This document shows positions 24,436-37,005 of a DNA stretch of 64,000 nucleotides, piece after piece. Numbering within the stretch: the stretch's first letter is position 1; each line of letters opens with the position of its first letter. Source of the stretch: Saururus chinensis (lineage: Eukaryota > Streptophyta > Magnoliopsida > Piperales > Saururaceae); contig CP141140.1 of the NCBI GenBank assembly GCA_035235625.1, forward strand, positions 48,727,351 through 48,791,350. The letters run 5' to 3'. Under the pieces are notes generated by a model. That model saw only the letters and a list, made by a program, of their open reading frames with translations, did not search any database and was not told the origin of the DNA. The translations under genes were made by a program, and so were the position numbers.

Positions 24436-25720
24436 ATAATGCCCGAGATTTTTTATCACATTTTTTAAAATTTTACAATTTTTTTTTATAACATAATGAA
24501 TATAAATTGGGAAAAATGATAAAATATAAAACCTGTGAAAGCAGTTTATAATTTAAAATATCACACATCAATTTTCCCCATCAATTTTTTTTTCATTTAA
24601 TTAAATATCATACAGCCAAACCAAACATCCTCATGCGCTACTCGAAATAAATGTACAAATAAATTACCATGCTCATGGGTTTAAATACAAATCTATCCCA
24701 GGCATCCTTGAGTGCATGTCTCATAAACAGTTCACTGTCTAATCTAAATTACAAGTCCAAAAAATATAAACATTTTAACTATCTCACCCAATACATCAAA
24801 TCATAGCAAAAATAATGCTTGCAGTGAGTCAGGGGGTATACTTGAGCCAAAGGGAATCAATCCACTCAAAGGAACATGCGTCCATCTTCAGGTTCTCTTT
24901 GTCACAAACCTACAAAAGCCTCCTGACCATCGGGCTAAAAAAATAAGGAAAATAAGTATTTTCATACTCTATAAGAAAATACTTAATAGGGGAGTTCTAA
25001 ATAGTGAACTTTGTAAGTCCATACATATATGTGTGCATGCAACTCAAACATGAAGCAAGCAGGTGTATAATAATCATGTACATATACATACAAGCATTCC
25101 AAATACATACCATCAAACCAATCTTACACTTACACTCTTAATCATAGTTTAACCAACTTACTCGTATAATCATATATTTACTCATATAACTTACACATAC
25201 TCATACAACCTTACTCTTATAATCTTACTCATACGACCTTACTCGTATAATCTTACTCATACAATCTTACACTTATAGTCTTGCTTAGAAATTTACGCTT
25301 ACAGTCATGCTCAAAAAATTACGCTTACAGTCTTGCTCAAAAATTTGCATTTACAGTTTTGCTCAAAAGCTTGCACTTACTCATACATACACATATTGTC
25401 AACCACTAAAGCTCATTACAATTAATAAAATCCAATGTCAAAAAGGAAATTTCTAACCCATCCCACAAGTGATTTAAAAAAAACTACAGTCGATTTCCAA
25501 AGTGCAATCAGAGAGACTCGAAAAACTTCGTAACGTCTAGTTTTTCTTGTTTTTGAAAGGCAATTTTGAAAATTTTTGCCCCGAAGTGAGTTTTGGTGGT
25601 GAAGTGAGGTTCCGTCCGAGTGTATACTAATACAATCCTGATAAAGCAGTGAACTTTGGCAAAAATCACTAGCTGAGCAAGGGGTTAATCCGGCTAGGAT
25701 CAATTTCATGGTAAGGCCTT
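24436..25720 (-). mobile_element. Reverse-oriented Gypsy (Tekay/Del-like) LTR
   Basis: The segment CAAACCTACAAAAGCCTCC...GGGCTAAAAAAATA...TATTTTCATACTCTATAAG (24903-24986) is the reverse complement counterpart of 46110-46195 in the plus-oriented LTR. The outer end at about 24437 (TAATGCCCGAGATTTTTTAT) resembles the mutated terminal TGTAACGCCC of such LTRs. It also contains the degenerate ACTCATAC/CTTAC array that mirrors the AGTAAG array of the other LTR. The inner boundary is approximate, and no polyprotein adjoins it. Confidence 0.5.
25080..25385. repeat. Degenerate ACTCATA/CTTACACTTA repeats
   Basis: Imperfect iterations of TTACTCATAC, CTTACACTTA and TTACGCTTACAGTC(T/A)TGCTCA. On the opposite strand these read GTAAG/GAGTAAG, matching the array at 45480-45990. 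Confidence 0.7.
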
Positions 25721-25829
25721 TCTCTAGCTCTAAATCCTATGTTCGTATACATGAGTCTTCATATATTGTGATATGAAACACACAACGTATTTACAACTTT
25801 CATCTCCTTGGTAGTTTTACTTAGACGGC

Positions 25830-27500
25830 TGACCATGTTCGGCTCATTGAGACAAATGGTGTTTGATTCTTCCCAAGCATTATCCAAGCATTCTCCCGGT
25901 AGTCTTTGATTCTAGTCTTGATCTAACCGGAGGTCCGGATTTATAATGGCCGATTCAGGTTGAGGCCAGCGTCGAAAATTGGGGAGGTGACCTTGTGAAT
26001 TGGTAGCTTGGACTTATGGAGTGACTCTTCCGATATTGATGTAGCTCTTCGGAAATTGATCATTATTTAATGTTGTTGTCGTGTTATTAATTTTACAATA
26101 TTAACTGTATAGTGTAATTTGTGACACACAATGCAGGTAGAATATAATATTCATTGCAAGTCTTTTCTTATCATGTAACTAGCAACATGTCAATCCTTTG
26201 TGCATGTTTTTGATTACACGATATGTACAAAAATTCAAAATATCATGTTATCAACCTCACAATTCGTAACTGGGTCGTGCTATCGATAACACGATGCATA
26301 AACAAAATAGTGTTTCTAAGAACATGATCATTGTTTATGTCGTGTTAGGAAGAAATATATTACAAAACTAGGTCGTGTATTCGATCATACATAATATATT
26401 TATGTCGTGCAATATTAGGGTGATGATTGTGTCATTGGAAACACGGTTATGCATTTATCATGTCACTGATAATGCGAGAATAAATGGCTCGAAAAAATAG
26501 ACTGCAGGACAAAGTTCTATGGGAAAAACATAGTTTTTTATATTAATAATATTAATATTTACAGAACATGAGTACATTACAGTGATGCTATTCTTTATAG
26601 AACATAAAACAAAAGACAAAAAATCTATTAGTCAACAAAAGACAAAAAATCTATTAGTCAACCACCATCTATGTTCCCCTTCCACGCTCTGTTTGTAAGT
26701 TCAGCATCTGACTCCTAGAGGGATTACAATGGCTCGTCCACCACCAACTGCAAGTGAGAGAGAAAAACATAATCAATACAATAGACAATTACAATGAAGA
26801 TTCTACAAAAGATCATACATCGGCTATCTCCATGACAACAACCTAGTGAGCCATTGGGTAAATGCAGTTAGACAATCAGGGCTTTGAAATAACGCTCGAC
26901 TATGACCCTTCCTCCCCGTAGGCGGATGAGGACCACACCGATCTACTCATCCGCCAATTGGGGTTGAAGAATCCATGATTGGGCATTATTTAAATGGCCA
27001 GATCAGCCCGCATTTTGACCAGGTTGCTGACCATACTGTTCTCATGGAGACAGATGGTGTTCGATCCATCCCGGTGGTGAAGATCCGTGTGGGCCCCCAA
27101 ATGGTAACAGGAGATGCAGATTTATAAATGCTAATTTGGAAATGGATGCATGTTTAATGCTAGCAAAATGGAGTGACTCTTTGAAAATAGATCGTTAACT
27201 TAATGCTATTGTCATGTTATCTATATTACGAAGTTAAGGATATTGTGTAATTGGTGACACGTAGTGCAGATAAAACATTATATTTATTGAATTTCTTATT
27301 GTGTAATAGGTGACAGGCAGTGCAAAAAATATTATATTCATGGAATTTCTTATCGTGTAATTGGTAACATGTAAAGCCTTTGTGCATTTTTTCGGTTATA
27401 CGATATGTATATAGTATAGAATATTTACAAAAGAATATCAAAATATCATGTTATCAATGACACAAGGCTTTAGTAAATCGTGTTGTTAAGAACATGAGTG
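25830..27500. repeat. Two diverged direct copies beside a MULE (25830-26460, 26990-27500)
   Basis: Both copies share, in the same order, GCTGACCAT...TTC...CTCAT.GAGACA.ATGGTGTT, GGAGTGACTCTT, a TGCATGTTTTTGATTACACGAT-like block and AAATATCATGTTATCAA. Within the second copy the AATTTCTTAT(T/C)GTGTAAT line is itself repeated (about 27250 and 27345). Both are rich in CGTGTTAT/ATAACACG motifs. They lie downstream of the minus-strand MULE transposase relic and may be its terminal region duplicated. Confidence 0.55.
26611..26662. repeat. 26-bp tandem duplication
   Basis: AAAAGACAAAAAATCTATTA plus GTCAAC occurs twice in a row. Confidence 0.85.
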
Positions 27501-27559
27501 TAGAATGGATTTTCCTATTATCAGCTAAAGAAAGGGGGTGAAAAAGGTAACCCTAATCG

Positions 27560-28740
27560 GTGTTCCCCTTCCTTATGTCATTTTCTCACTCTTTTGTCAC
27601 CCTCCTTCAGCTTATAGTTGTACTATCAACCACATTTGGAGGGTCCTCTTGTGCACTGGTACATCATTTGCGGTTGTGATCCAACTGCCCACATGCTCCA
27701 CATTTGTGTGGGGCTTTGACCTATGGTTGTAATGCTATCCAATTTTTTCATGGACGCACCCACTGCTTGAGTGGGATAGGTGGGTTGAATGTAGGTAAAA
27801 CTCCTATCAATGCCCACTGGTGCCTATCTGTTATTGGGTATAATGGCTCGCAATATTCAATGTATATGTTTCTATAGAGTACAATTTTTGCAGTAGTCAA
27901 AAACATCGAAGTGTCTATGATCAATTGTTGCGATTGCATGTTTACACAATAGCCCCAAATGCTGAAGCTTTTCACATGTGCATCTATGTTTGACTAGATT
28001 CACAACAACTTGTTTAATACATATTGTGTAAATGAGTACACGATAAATGATCAATGTTGTGTTATCGCATAAATGACCCATAACACTAACCATACAATCA
28101 CACTACATCATGTTATTTGAAATAACAAATTTACATGAGATGACAATAACGTTTAAACTTACACACGATAGTAATTGCATTTTACCTAGTGATATAGCGA
28201 GTTAACTTGGAATTCAGATTGATACCAGCAATACATGCACATTACTTGCTTCTTTTCTTCTGTTTTCAATGTGTTTACAGGCAAATGGGGTTCTCTTCAG
28301 TCATAGTTTGTCCACTTGTCAAACGCTTCTCAAATAGTGTGGTTGTTTGCTCCTTTGTATGCTCAATTAACCGAGTTATAGGCATCGGCCTAATTTTTTT
28401 GAACATTGCATTGTACTTTCAGACTTGTTTGAGCTAAGGGTTTCATATCTTTTTCCTAGAAATGCAACATTGGCCTAATGCTATAAACCTATCTTGTTTA
28501 GCCAAGCAAATGCTTCAGGATTATGTTCTTTAATGTTGTTCATTATTTCATGATACACATTCTGTTTGAAAGTTTTAGGTGTCACATTGAGCTGGTTCTT
28601 TAGGTAGTTGTCTTTGAATCTATCTAATATATTTGCTGCTATATAACAGATGCAATATCTGTGGTGTGTAGAGGGAAAATACTGCTTAACATCATTTTCC
28701 AAGCCCTTCATTCTATCAGAACAATTGTATCCAACTCGGA
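27560..28740 (-). pseudogene. Mutator-like (MULE) transposase relic with SWIM zinc finger
   Basis: Reading the minus strand, the order is that of a plant MuDR/MULE transposase. At 28711-28481: MKGLENDVKQYFPSTHHRYC, then FKDNYLKNQL and EHNPEAFAWLNKIGL, the C-terminal half of the MULE transposase domain. Next (about 28480-28200, frames broken) come NKSES, NRRKEASNVHVLLVSI, corresponding to the 'SN.AES...KI..R...A....V.P' part. At 28010-27880 HRCTCEKLQHLGLLCKHAIA is a SWIM zinc finger (CxC...CxH). Then HQWALIGVLPTFNPP and KQWVRP follow, the stretch before the usual C-terminal zinc knuckle. The N-terminal half with the first catalytic Asp is missing: homology stops near 28740. Multiple stops and frameshifts make it non-functional. 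Confidence 0.85.
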
Positions 28741-28824
28741 TGGAGAATTAGAAAATAGATTATTTCTAAGCAATTTAAGAAACTAGCACTATGTTTTCTC
28801 ACACTCATTCTCAACTACAACAAC

Positions 28825-29433
28825 TGTAATGCACTAGTATGTCTACTTGGTATAACTAATGCAAAATAGGAGCAGAGGGATCTTGTTCTCAATCTAGCAT
28901 TTCAAAGAGAAGGAGGTGGCAATTCAAGTGCAATTGGGAGAAACTCTCCAAAAAAGCTTGGCCTTTGTTGCCATGGGAAGCAACTTGGCGATGACAAAGG
29001 CCAATATGGAAAATGACAACTCAATCTAGTCGAAAAGTTGCCGATCTCCTCGCTCCTCCTCCCTTGCTACCCGTGATCTCCTAATAGGTCCATTCCTAAG
29101 GACTTAGGAATTATAACCTAATTGGACCCTTTTCCCCTTAAAGCTCATTTCCTATTTTAATTAAATATCCCAACTTAAAGCCTCAATCCAATAAAGAAAA
29201 TTTTTGTAAGTTATAATTAACATAAGAAAGCCCACGATTTAAAATTCAGAATAAATCGCTTTATATCTTCAAAAAATAATCTCTTGTCCAACCTCCGTTT
29301 TTTGCGTTCTTAGTACTGTTACAATGGACTCAAAGTTTACTTTCTATTTATATAAAATTTACACTCCAAATCAATGTGTGCATGGAAGAATTAAATAAAT
29401 AAAATATTAGGGTCAAAATTATTGGTTGTTACA
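28825..29433 (-). mobile_element. LTR of a reverse-oriented Gypsy-type element
   Basis: The plus-strand copy starts TGTAATGCACTAG and ends ATTGGTTGTTACA, giving a perfect 5-bp terminal inverted repeat (TGTAA...TTACA) of a 609-bp LTR. On the minus strand it starts TGTAACAACCAATAATTTTG, preceded by a purine-rich AAGCTAAGTAGGA (29434-29446), the expected polypurine tract. So this is the 3' LTR of a minus-strand element; ACAAC (28820-28824) would be the target site. No second LTR was found in the window. Confidence 0.65.
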
Positions 29434-30050
29434 TCCTACTTAGCTTAAAAATGAACTTCATCCTCGAAGTTCGATAAGTATACAAAGCAAGTTCCTGCTA
29501 GGTCTTCTATGATTTCGTTGTACTACTATAATGTTTTCAAATCATTTTTCTTTTCTTAAAAATTTGAAAACAATCGTTAAATACATTAAAAAACATTGAG
29601 ATTTGTAGGTACTCTTATGGTGGAATTGAGGGAATAGATGTTGCCATAATCAATTCATCCCATTCCACATATGATCATACTTAAGAGCCTTGTTGAAAAA
29701 TTCATTGGGGAAAACTATTTTTCCATCATTATCCAATGGGATCATAACAAAGGAATTTCAAACTCTCTTAATGAAAACGTGCCACAAGAGATGACTTTGA
29801 AGTGGGGATAGACATAAGCAACGTAGTACTCCACTACTCACTTCTCTCAACCACTACACAACTTACAATTTAAAAATTTTGTAAATATTTAGCACTCAAC
29901 ATTCAACTTGTCAACATACAAACATAAAACTGGTGGCAAGTTGTTGGCCAGACATCCTCGAAATCATTGCCCACTCTTTTCCCTAATCTTAGAACTTTTT
30001 CAACAATCCAATAATCATACAAGAAATTTCAACAAGGAAAATGATATTCC
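29434..30050 (-). mobile_element. Internal 3' region of the same Gypsy-type element
   Basis: Minus-strand translation next to the polypurine tract gives SNFEDEVHF then stop, like the extreme C-terminus of many Gypsy polyproteins ('...FEDEV.F'). The rest of the segment has no long frame. It is repeated at 38650-39220 at roughly 85-90 percent identity, in the same orientation. The 5' part of the element (integrase, reverse transcriptase, protease) is absent. Confidence 0.6.
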
Positions 30051-30234
30051 TACTCTGAATCTTTACACTTCTCCTTACACCACTTATGTGGCACACTCTA
30101 TTCAAGTTTTGGCATGACAAAGAAAAGGGCAGACAAAGCCCGCCCTCCTGCATCTCACTGGAGGCAGCCTCTGCCTGCCTCTCCCTCCTACTTTATATTA
30201 GCTTCCTTCCCCAAACTTTACTGGTGTTTTGGCG

Positions 30235-30542
30235 ATGGAACTACTTATAGGCTTGCAGCAGTTGTGGGGGACGTTCAAAGTAGCCATTGTCTCCTACATG
30301 GCCTCTCTGTGGCCTCCTTCTTCACCCCTTGTCATGTTACTGGCCTTCTACTATGTGCTCTCAGGGTTCTTTGCACCTTTGCCCCAATTGAGGAAGAGGG
30401 AAGTTGGAGAGGAGATGGAGCCCCTACCACTCCAGCTGAGCGAGGTGATGAAGGAGGAGTTGAGGGCCTATGACGGATCCCACCCGAAGAAGCCCTTTCT
30501 CATGGCAATCAAAGGCCAAATCTACTACATCTTGCAGAGTAG
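30235..30542 (+). pseudogene. First exon of a membrane steroid-binding protein (MAPR/MSBP) gene, isolated
   Basis: The frame from the ATG at 30235 encodes about 102 residues matching the N-terminal half of plant membrane steroid-binding proteins: an N-terminal hydrophobic segment (about residues 29-47, with VMLLAFYYVLSGFF), an acidic linker with EEMEPLPLQL, and the start of the cytochrome-b5-like domain (EELRAYDGSHPKKPFLMAIK, then GQIY). In intact members the exon ends after '...IYDVSQSR' with a split Arg codon; here QSR is followed at 30543 by GTTTGTTGG, a usable donor in the same phase. The expected second exon (starting '.MFYGPGGPY', haem-like ligand residues) is not found downstream. YILQSR replaces the usual D(V)SQSR. 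Because the donor and following bases are kept, this looks like a DNA-level copy of exon 1, not a processed pseudogene. Confidence 0.75.
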
Positions 30543-31900
30543 GTTTGTTGGTCCTTTTGGTCTTTGTCAGTTGTTATTGTTGATTCTATTGGTTCTCTAT
30601 TTTCCAAAAAAATACTCATTTTTTCTACTAATCAATATTTTGAGCTTACTCAAGTTTGCTTCTTTGTGCTTTTTGTGTGGCTTTGAATATGTTCATTTCT
30701 AATAACCTGTAGTACTGAGCCTTTTCTATATGTACATGTCTTTTGATCATATCAATTTAAATTCCATGTCCTCCTAATGTTTAAGTGTATATGTTGGTAT
30801 GTAGGAAGATGTTATACAAGTAAATTAGACAAAAACATCTAATTGATGATAAATAGATATTACCCTTCTTTCTAATATAAGTTGATATGTTGATCTTCTT
30901 TATGTCCTAGATTTATATATGGGTAATAGAGCACTACATTGTTGTTGGATTCAACCTTAAGTCATTCTTAAGGGTCTTAAAAGGGACAAATTCCAATTAC
31001 AGTATTACACTTTTGTAGTCTATGTTTACATGAAAGTGGGAGCCCTCGGTGTTTTAACTATTTAAGTTCCTCTAAAAGTTCACATATGTGGCCTTCTTCA
31101 TCTGAATTGCTCGCCAATATTTTGTTTTACATGTTGAAGGTTATTGCTTTATGGAGGAATTTATCTAAGCTATTTTGATCTTGATTATAAGGTCCAGTTA
31201 CTTTTGTTTCCTTCTCTAGAATGCCTTTTGCTTTTCTCTTTGTTTTACTTTGTTGAATTTCTCCCGCTATTATTTTTTTTCATGTTAAATCAATACAAAC
31301 AAAACTCTGGTTGTTCAAGTTAAGATTATGACCATGAATGCTTGGTGTTTTCTTGTACTTGCACCTTGTTAATCCATCAATTGGAGGTAGGTTTACCTTG
31401 GATTTCTATTTGAATTTATTTTTTGTTCTGTTTCGTATGGGATCAACTTGTACATTCTATTAATGATCTATTGTCGAAATGCTAAACAGTAAAGTTAAAG
31501 AATTTGGTCATATCGACCATTTATTTGCATATCTAGACTCGTGCTTGAGCTTGAATCACTATACAGTGACCACATAACTTAGCTCAAATTTGACTTAGTT
31601 CTGACGTTGTCAAAAAAAATAATCTCCTTAACCACTTCACCTACAATACCTTTTGTGTTAAACATTTCATCAAATAAATATAATGTTCTCACCATTTAAA
31701 TACATTTTTTATCAAATATAATTTTATCACTTTGTCACTAAAGTTGTACGCTTGGCCCATATTATTTTAAATAATATTTGTACTTCTTTATATTGATTAT
31801 ATATTTTAATGCATAAAAATAGATGCAAATATATAATTAATATTTCTACTTTATTATACCAATATATACTAATTTCTTGGTAAAAAATAATATTATCAAA
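30543..31900. other. AT-rich sequence, no gene
   Basis: The beginning may be intron 1 of the copied MSBP gene. No exon 2 and no named repeat was found. Confidence 0.35.
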
Positions 31901-32003
31901 TACTCCCTCTATTTTAAATTAATAGCTCCATTTGGTTTTTAAAATAAATTAATTTTAATTTATTTTTAAAAATTAAATAGAGCTATTAATGTAGAATAGA
32001 GTA
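31901..32003. mobile_element. Stowaway-like MITE
   Basis: TACTCCCTCTATTTTAAATT at the left and GTAGAATAGAGTA at the right are inverted repeats starting at a TA dinucleotide. AATAGCTCCATTTGG pairs with AAATAGAGCTATTAAT inside. The 103-bp element is a near-complete hairpin with TA target duplication. Confidence 0.85.
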
Positions 32004-32650
32004 TTTATAGATACAACATTGTACGAAATTGCCATCATTTACTAAAAGCTCATAAATTTGTGAATAGACAACTAAAGTATAAATAATATTATTTACTGAT
32101 TTATTAGCTTCCTTTCCTTATATTTTCATTTGATGTTATCCTATATCTTGTGGTTGTATGTTTATCCATATATGCATCTTTTAGCAGTCTTCTATAAACA
32201 TATCACTATTATTAGCACATATGTACTGCCCCCATTCCATTAAAGTGTTCATATGCTTGTATTAAATATATATTTTAGTAGTTTTGTATGAACATGTCAT
32301 TATTAGCACATATATACTATATGTATATGTGGCACTACAACCTCTTTTGCATACTCCAACCTTCTTTTGGTTGCATGAAATATATTTATCATTTGATAAC
32401 CTAAATTTTGTAAATCTTTGTATTCACTTCTTACTTCAAGTGTCATCCTATAAATACCAAAAAGAAAGAATTAGTGCCTTTATGGTCAACTACATTTGTG
32501 CATATGAGATATCATATATGAATGTATATCATTTATTTCTATGATATATAAATATAATTTTTTAGTAAATATCTCATATGTAATACATGTATATTATGTC
32601 TCTTTAAAACATTAACTTCCAAATAATTTATATCATATCATGAGTAATGC
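32004..32650. other. AT-rich spacer
   Basis: Nothing recognised; the frame at 32284-32544 (86 codons) has no family resemblance and is probably chance. Confidence 0.35.
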
Positions 32651-33455
32651 GTAAGGGTGCTAAAGAGCCAGGTCGAATCAAGTTTTAGTATGTGGGAGAA
32701 CATGAAACTTGATGTCTTGTTGTCTTGGACTCATCCCAAATAAATATAACTTACCCTAATTTTATGAAGAAAAAAGAGACTCCATGACTCAATGCTGAAA
32801 AGTATTTAAAAAATTATTGTAAAATTCAAATTTCTAAGGATACACAATAGTCTTCATAGAAAATTTGAAAGATATATCATAATTTATTTGATACATAAAG
32901 ATAGTAAATAATATTACTATAACTTATTGTCTAATTATTGACATAGTGTTCGATATGTAGTACAATATATCCCATTTTTTTATTTGGTTGTACTATATAT
33001 GTATATATTTTATTAAATCTTATTTCTATAATATATCTAAATTTTAATACATATCACATGTGAAAATATGTGTATAATATGTCTTTAAATGTTTACTTCT
33101 CAAAAAAATATCATGTGTGATATAAGCCAATGCTCAATACATAGACATTATACATTCATTAATAACATATAAATTTGTAATATATATGTATATGTTATAA
33201 ATATAAATTGGGATTGATAATTGTGCATATGTATACATAAGTGAATATGTATTTATGTATATTATAAAATATATTTACGAATTCCATTCGAGTTCGAGCC
33301 GAGTTCAAGTTCTATTCAAGCCGAGTCAAGTCCAACCAGGGTATGCTCGAACGTAACTCGAAAATATTCGAATTTGAGTCGAGTTCGAGCTGAGCCACTT
33401 TGAGTTGAGGCACCTTTGCTTGACGAGCTTCCTCATCTCATTAGCACCCCTACTT
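32651..33455. mobile_element. hAT-like non-autonomous element
   Basis: The left end GTAAGGGTGCTAAAGAGCC and the right end CTCATTAGCACCCCTAC are inverted copies (GTA(A/G)GGGTGCTAA). The right subterminal part is rich in GAGTTCGAGCC/GAGTCGAGTTCGAGC, typical of a widespread plant hAT family whose ends read TAGGGGTG...GAGC. Imperfect 8-bp flanks GTAATGCG (32644-32651) and AGAATGCG (33456-33463) look like a target-site duplication. The interior is AT-rich and has no transposase. Confidence 0.62.
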
Positions 33456-34400
33456 AGAATGCGTGAAAACTGATAGTTTGTGCTGTTGCAAGGAAATTAA
33501 AAATATTGGCTGCAATCACCTTCAAGGCCAATTGCAGAACTTGTTTGGACGACTTCTCAGCCTTTCCACATTGTAAGATATATCACTTTCTTTTGCTTTA
33601 CATGTTTTCTATGCTCTCCACTAACAATGCACCCAACGCATAGGAGCCCTTCATCTATGAGATTGAGGTGTACAAACTAGCGCTAGTGTGTGCTTCGTCA
33701 ATCACAAATATCAAGGTACCCTATACATTCCTTAAGTTGGGTGCATTGTTACTAGGGAAAATATTAAAAATGCTTCTTTCATTAGGAAACAAAGCAACTT
33801 CATTAACAAAGAGAAAGGTGGGGTCCTCCTTGTACCTCCCATTGAGCTACCCAATCAAAGACGCCAATTGAGCACTCACCCGACCAAGGCACCCCCCATG
33901 AGATTACCTTGTTGCACAGCTGTGAGCATTGCAGAAAAGTGAAAAGGCTATACCTTATGTTGCCAGCTTCAACAATATCATCATATCGTGCCCACAATAA
34001 AATGGACCAACCCCATTGCTAGTCATCGTGATAGCCTGCTTCAATGGTAGTTGTGGTACTTCTTTGTCTCCATCTTCCCAATGGAGTTGTGTTCCTTGCT
34101 TTAGAGACTGCCTTCTGAAGTGGCACTGTACTTACTGTCTATGATCTGGTTTAAGATCATCGTATCTTGTACTATATGTTTTTGTATTTGTGTTTCTACC
34201 TTGTGCTATTGTGTTCCTTGCATTTTATACTATGTATCTTCTATGCATTTATTTGCATTATTAGGCTTCCTGCAGACTATTTTTTTTGTAGTAGGCACCG
34301 TATGCATGAACTTTTCTTTTCGTAAGCAATGACCATACCTTAGGGGAATTCCCGCATAAAAAAAATCCATAAGAATGATTTGGCTGGATGTACTCAGTGG
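33456..34400. other. No gene recognised
   Basis: Base composition between 33480 and 34100 is less AT-rich and short frames exist on both strands (33668-33871 plus, 33803-33997 minus), but I recognise no family. It may be a decayed gene or retroelement fragment. Confidence 0.3.
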
Positions 34401-36897
34401 TTTGTTAATTACATAGCCATTGAAAATACAATCCGTAAAGGTACAACAATCTCAGCGGGTTTTTTCTATCTGAAGCATTCTTTAAAATTGGCATCTAACA
34501 CTGTAGAATTAGACATGAAAATTCCCAGATTTGGTGAGACAACTTTACAATGACACTTTATACTTTTGTTCTTACCCCCGCCAAGAAAAAAATGATATGC
34601 CAGTATAACATCATTTTCTTTCACAATCACTAGTCTGTCCTCACTGTATCCCAAAACAGAGGCCGACAATTCACATGTAGCTTTTTCCATTCAACATAAT
34701 TGTCCACAATGAAAGGCCACCAATGATTAGGATCATAGTTGTCGAGGCTAGGGTAATTAATATGCATATACAAGGAAAAATTAACACATCAAGAAGTGAA
34801 TAAATTTGATAAAAATAATCGACTATTAATGTGATTAATGACACTATGACATCATAAAAAAAGTATAAAAAAAACAACTACTAACAACAATGAGAATAAG
34901 GGCACCATACTACCTCCTTGCAAAAATGGAGGAAGCCCATCCACTGATCCATAGTTAATACCTTAAGTCCTTTTGGCTATGCAAAGATGAATGAGGCAAC
35001 TCAATAACATTGAAATACAGGATTTTAACTTTGACGCTACCAAATGTATTTATCATTGAAGATATACAATTACAAGGTAGAGCCACACTACATTTCCCTT
35101 AAGTACATTGTATGGAAGTAAATGGATGTTCAAAGTGTTATCCAGTTAGTGGGAAGCATAGAACATACAATAGTGAAATAGCCCTGTTTCTTAGCTTTCA
35201 TTTTCTTGATATGATATCATTGTTGTAAGTCTTTTGGTATAATACTAGAAATGTACCACACATTTCAAAGAAAATAAATGTAAAATAAAACCTACAGTGT
35301 GTAGACACATAGAAGGTCTTACATAAGCACAAATTTCAGAGCATTCAATCCCACAATAATATCCTTGAGGTAAAGTTTATTTGTCACCATGCCAATTGTT
35401 CAGTAATAGTAGTCTGTCCACCTTTTCCAAAAAATCTAAACATATACATCATCAACTCCACACATTTGTAAACTCATCAACTATCTTTTCTCTACTCATC
35501 AACTTGACACATGTATATTGAAGAGAGAATTTTGCTGGTTGGCACACTTACATTTCAATATGACAACTCCTTTAGAAAGAGGCAGCAGAATTTCTAACCT
35601 ACATGTCTTTGTCCTGCAAGTTATGAAACATTGTCTAAACTCTACTGATGTAAGGGTGTATGGGATTCCATTTTTATGTCAAACAAAGGTAACAAAGGTG
35701 CTAATGCATCAAATTCCATTAGTTAAGACTTATTATGAGGAAGAACCTTTTAGTTTAACTCTTGCCTTTTTTTTCAGATCTGAAAGGTGAAAACATTTTG
35801 TAATAATTATGGCCTAATGAAACACTCCTGTCAATAACACATAATATTTAAAAAACTATTCCATTTGAATCCTCACTCTTATATGTTGGGACATAATATC
35901 CACCAGAGGCCCGACAGAATCATCCTTCACTCTCTGAATAAGGATTGATTATAATCTACGAAAACAAAAATGTAAAAAACTCAACTTCAGATCATATAGG
36001 AAAAGAATTCTATTTTGCGCTCCACAAGCAAAGCTTTCACATCTTGTTTTGGAACAAAAAAGAATAAAGAAATAAATAAACAACACAAGAGTTCAAAGCT
36101 TGTTCTTTCACAATCTCTTTGATTCAATATTATGATTGGCTCAGCATTGCAATTTACTCAAATGTAACTGACATAATTGACCTGGGATTTAAATAGAATT
36201 ACAAAGGATTGCTACATCAGGCCTACAATGCTGAGAGTCAAAATTAATGCACATTAAAATATACTACCTCTGTCCCACATGATATATGTGTCATAAACAC
36301 TGGACACATAAAACTATCAAAATGCATGCATAGGGAGGAGATGAAAGAAAGACAAATATATTTACTTATTTGCAAGTGCAGAATGTCACATTTGAATTGA
36401 CAGCACTACCTGAAGCCAACCTATTAGAGTTTCAAAGGAGGCACCAGTTAACTCCAACTCCCTCATCTTCCACAATCTGATGTCACCCACTTCTGGTTTT
36501 AGAAGAGCTCATTACACAAAAAACACAAACCTAAAATAAAATTGTACGAAAAATAGATGGCTGTAAGTAGTAAGTCAGCCTATTACATCCTTGTCATTCC
36601 AAGCTCATTGCCTGGCTTTTCTTGTGCTGGTTTTTTTTCCAATAACATATTTGATCAGAAAACTAGCATACATTGGTAACTAACTCTCCATAAAATGCAT
36701 TCAAATGTCAAGAGTGAAATCAGAAAAAAGAACAAGAGACCCAGGTAAACACCTTGAAAAATCAATCAAATCATCTCCATCTTCATAATGGATAAACTAT
36801 TGAAACAAATGAGAAAAATATGCAATCGTATTTTTTATCTAACCTAAAAGGTCCCTTCTTAAAAAGTCAAGGATCCTACCACTTCACATTCTCCAAT

Positions 36898-37005
36898 TAC
36901 TCCCTCCATCCCATATTAAGTGTCCTATTTATTTTTTTCAAAATGAACTAATTTAAGATCATTTTGAAAAAACAATAGGACACTTAATATAAGACGAAAG
37001 AAGTA
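36898..37005. mobile_element. Stowaway-like MITE
   Basis: CTCCCTCCATCCCATATTAA...GTGTCCTATT and its mirror AATAGGACACTTAATATAAG...GAAGTA form the two arms, flanked by TA. The arms pair almost to the centre (TTCAAAATGA/TCATTTTGAA). Confidence 0.88.

Noticed and set aside
24415-24440. Stowaway MITE starting ACTCCCTCCTTTCTATAATG
   Set aside because: No right end found, and the sequence runs directly into the Gypsy-type LTR.
25080-25385. CRISPR-like array
   Set aside because: Repeats are degenerate, spacers are not unique, and the DNA is clearly eukaryotic.
36255-36330. Another Stowaway MITE starting TACTACCTCTGTCCCA
   Set aside because: Only one end is recognisable; no matching inverted right end was found.
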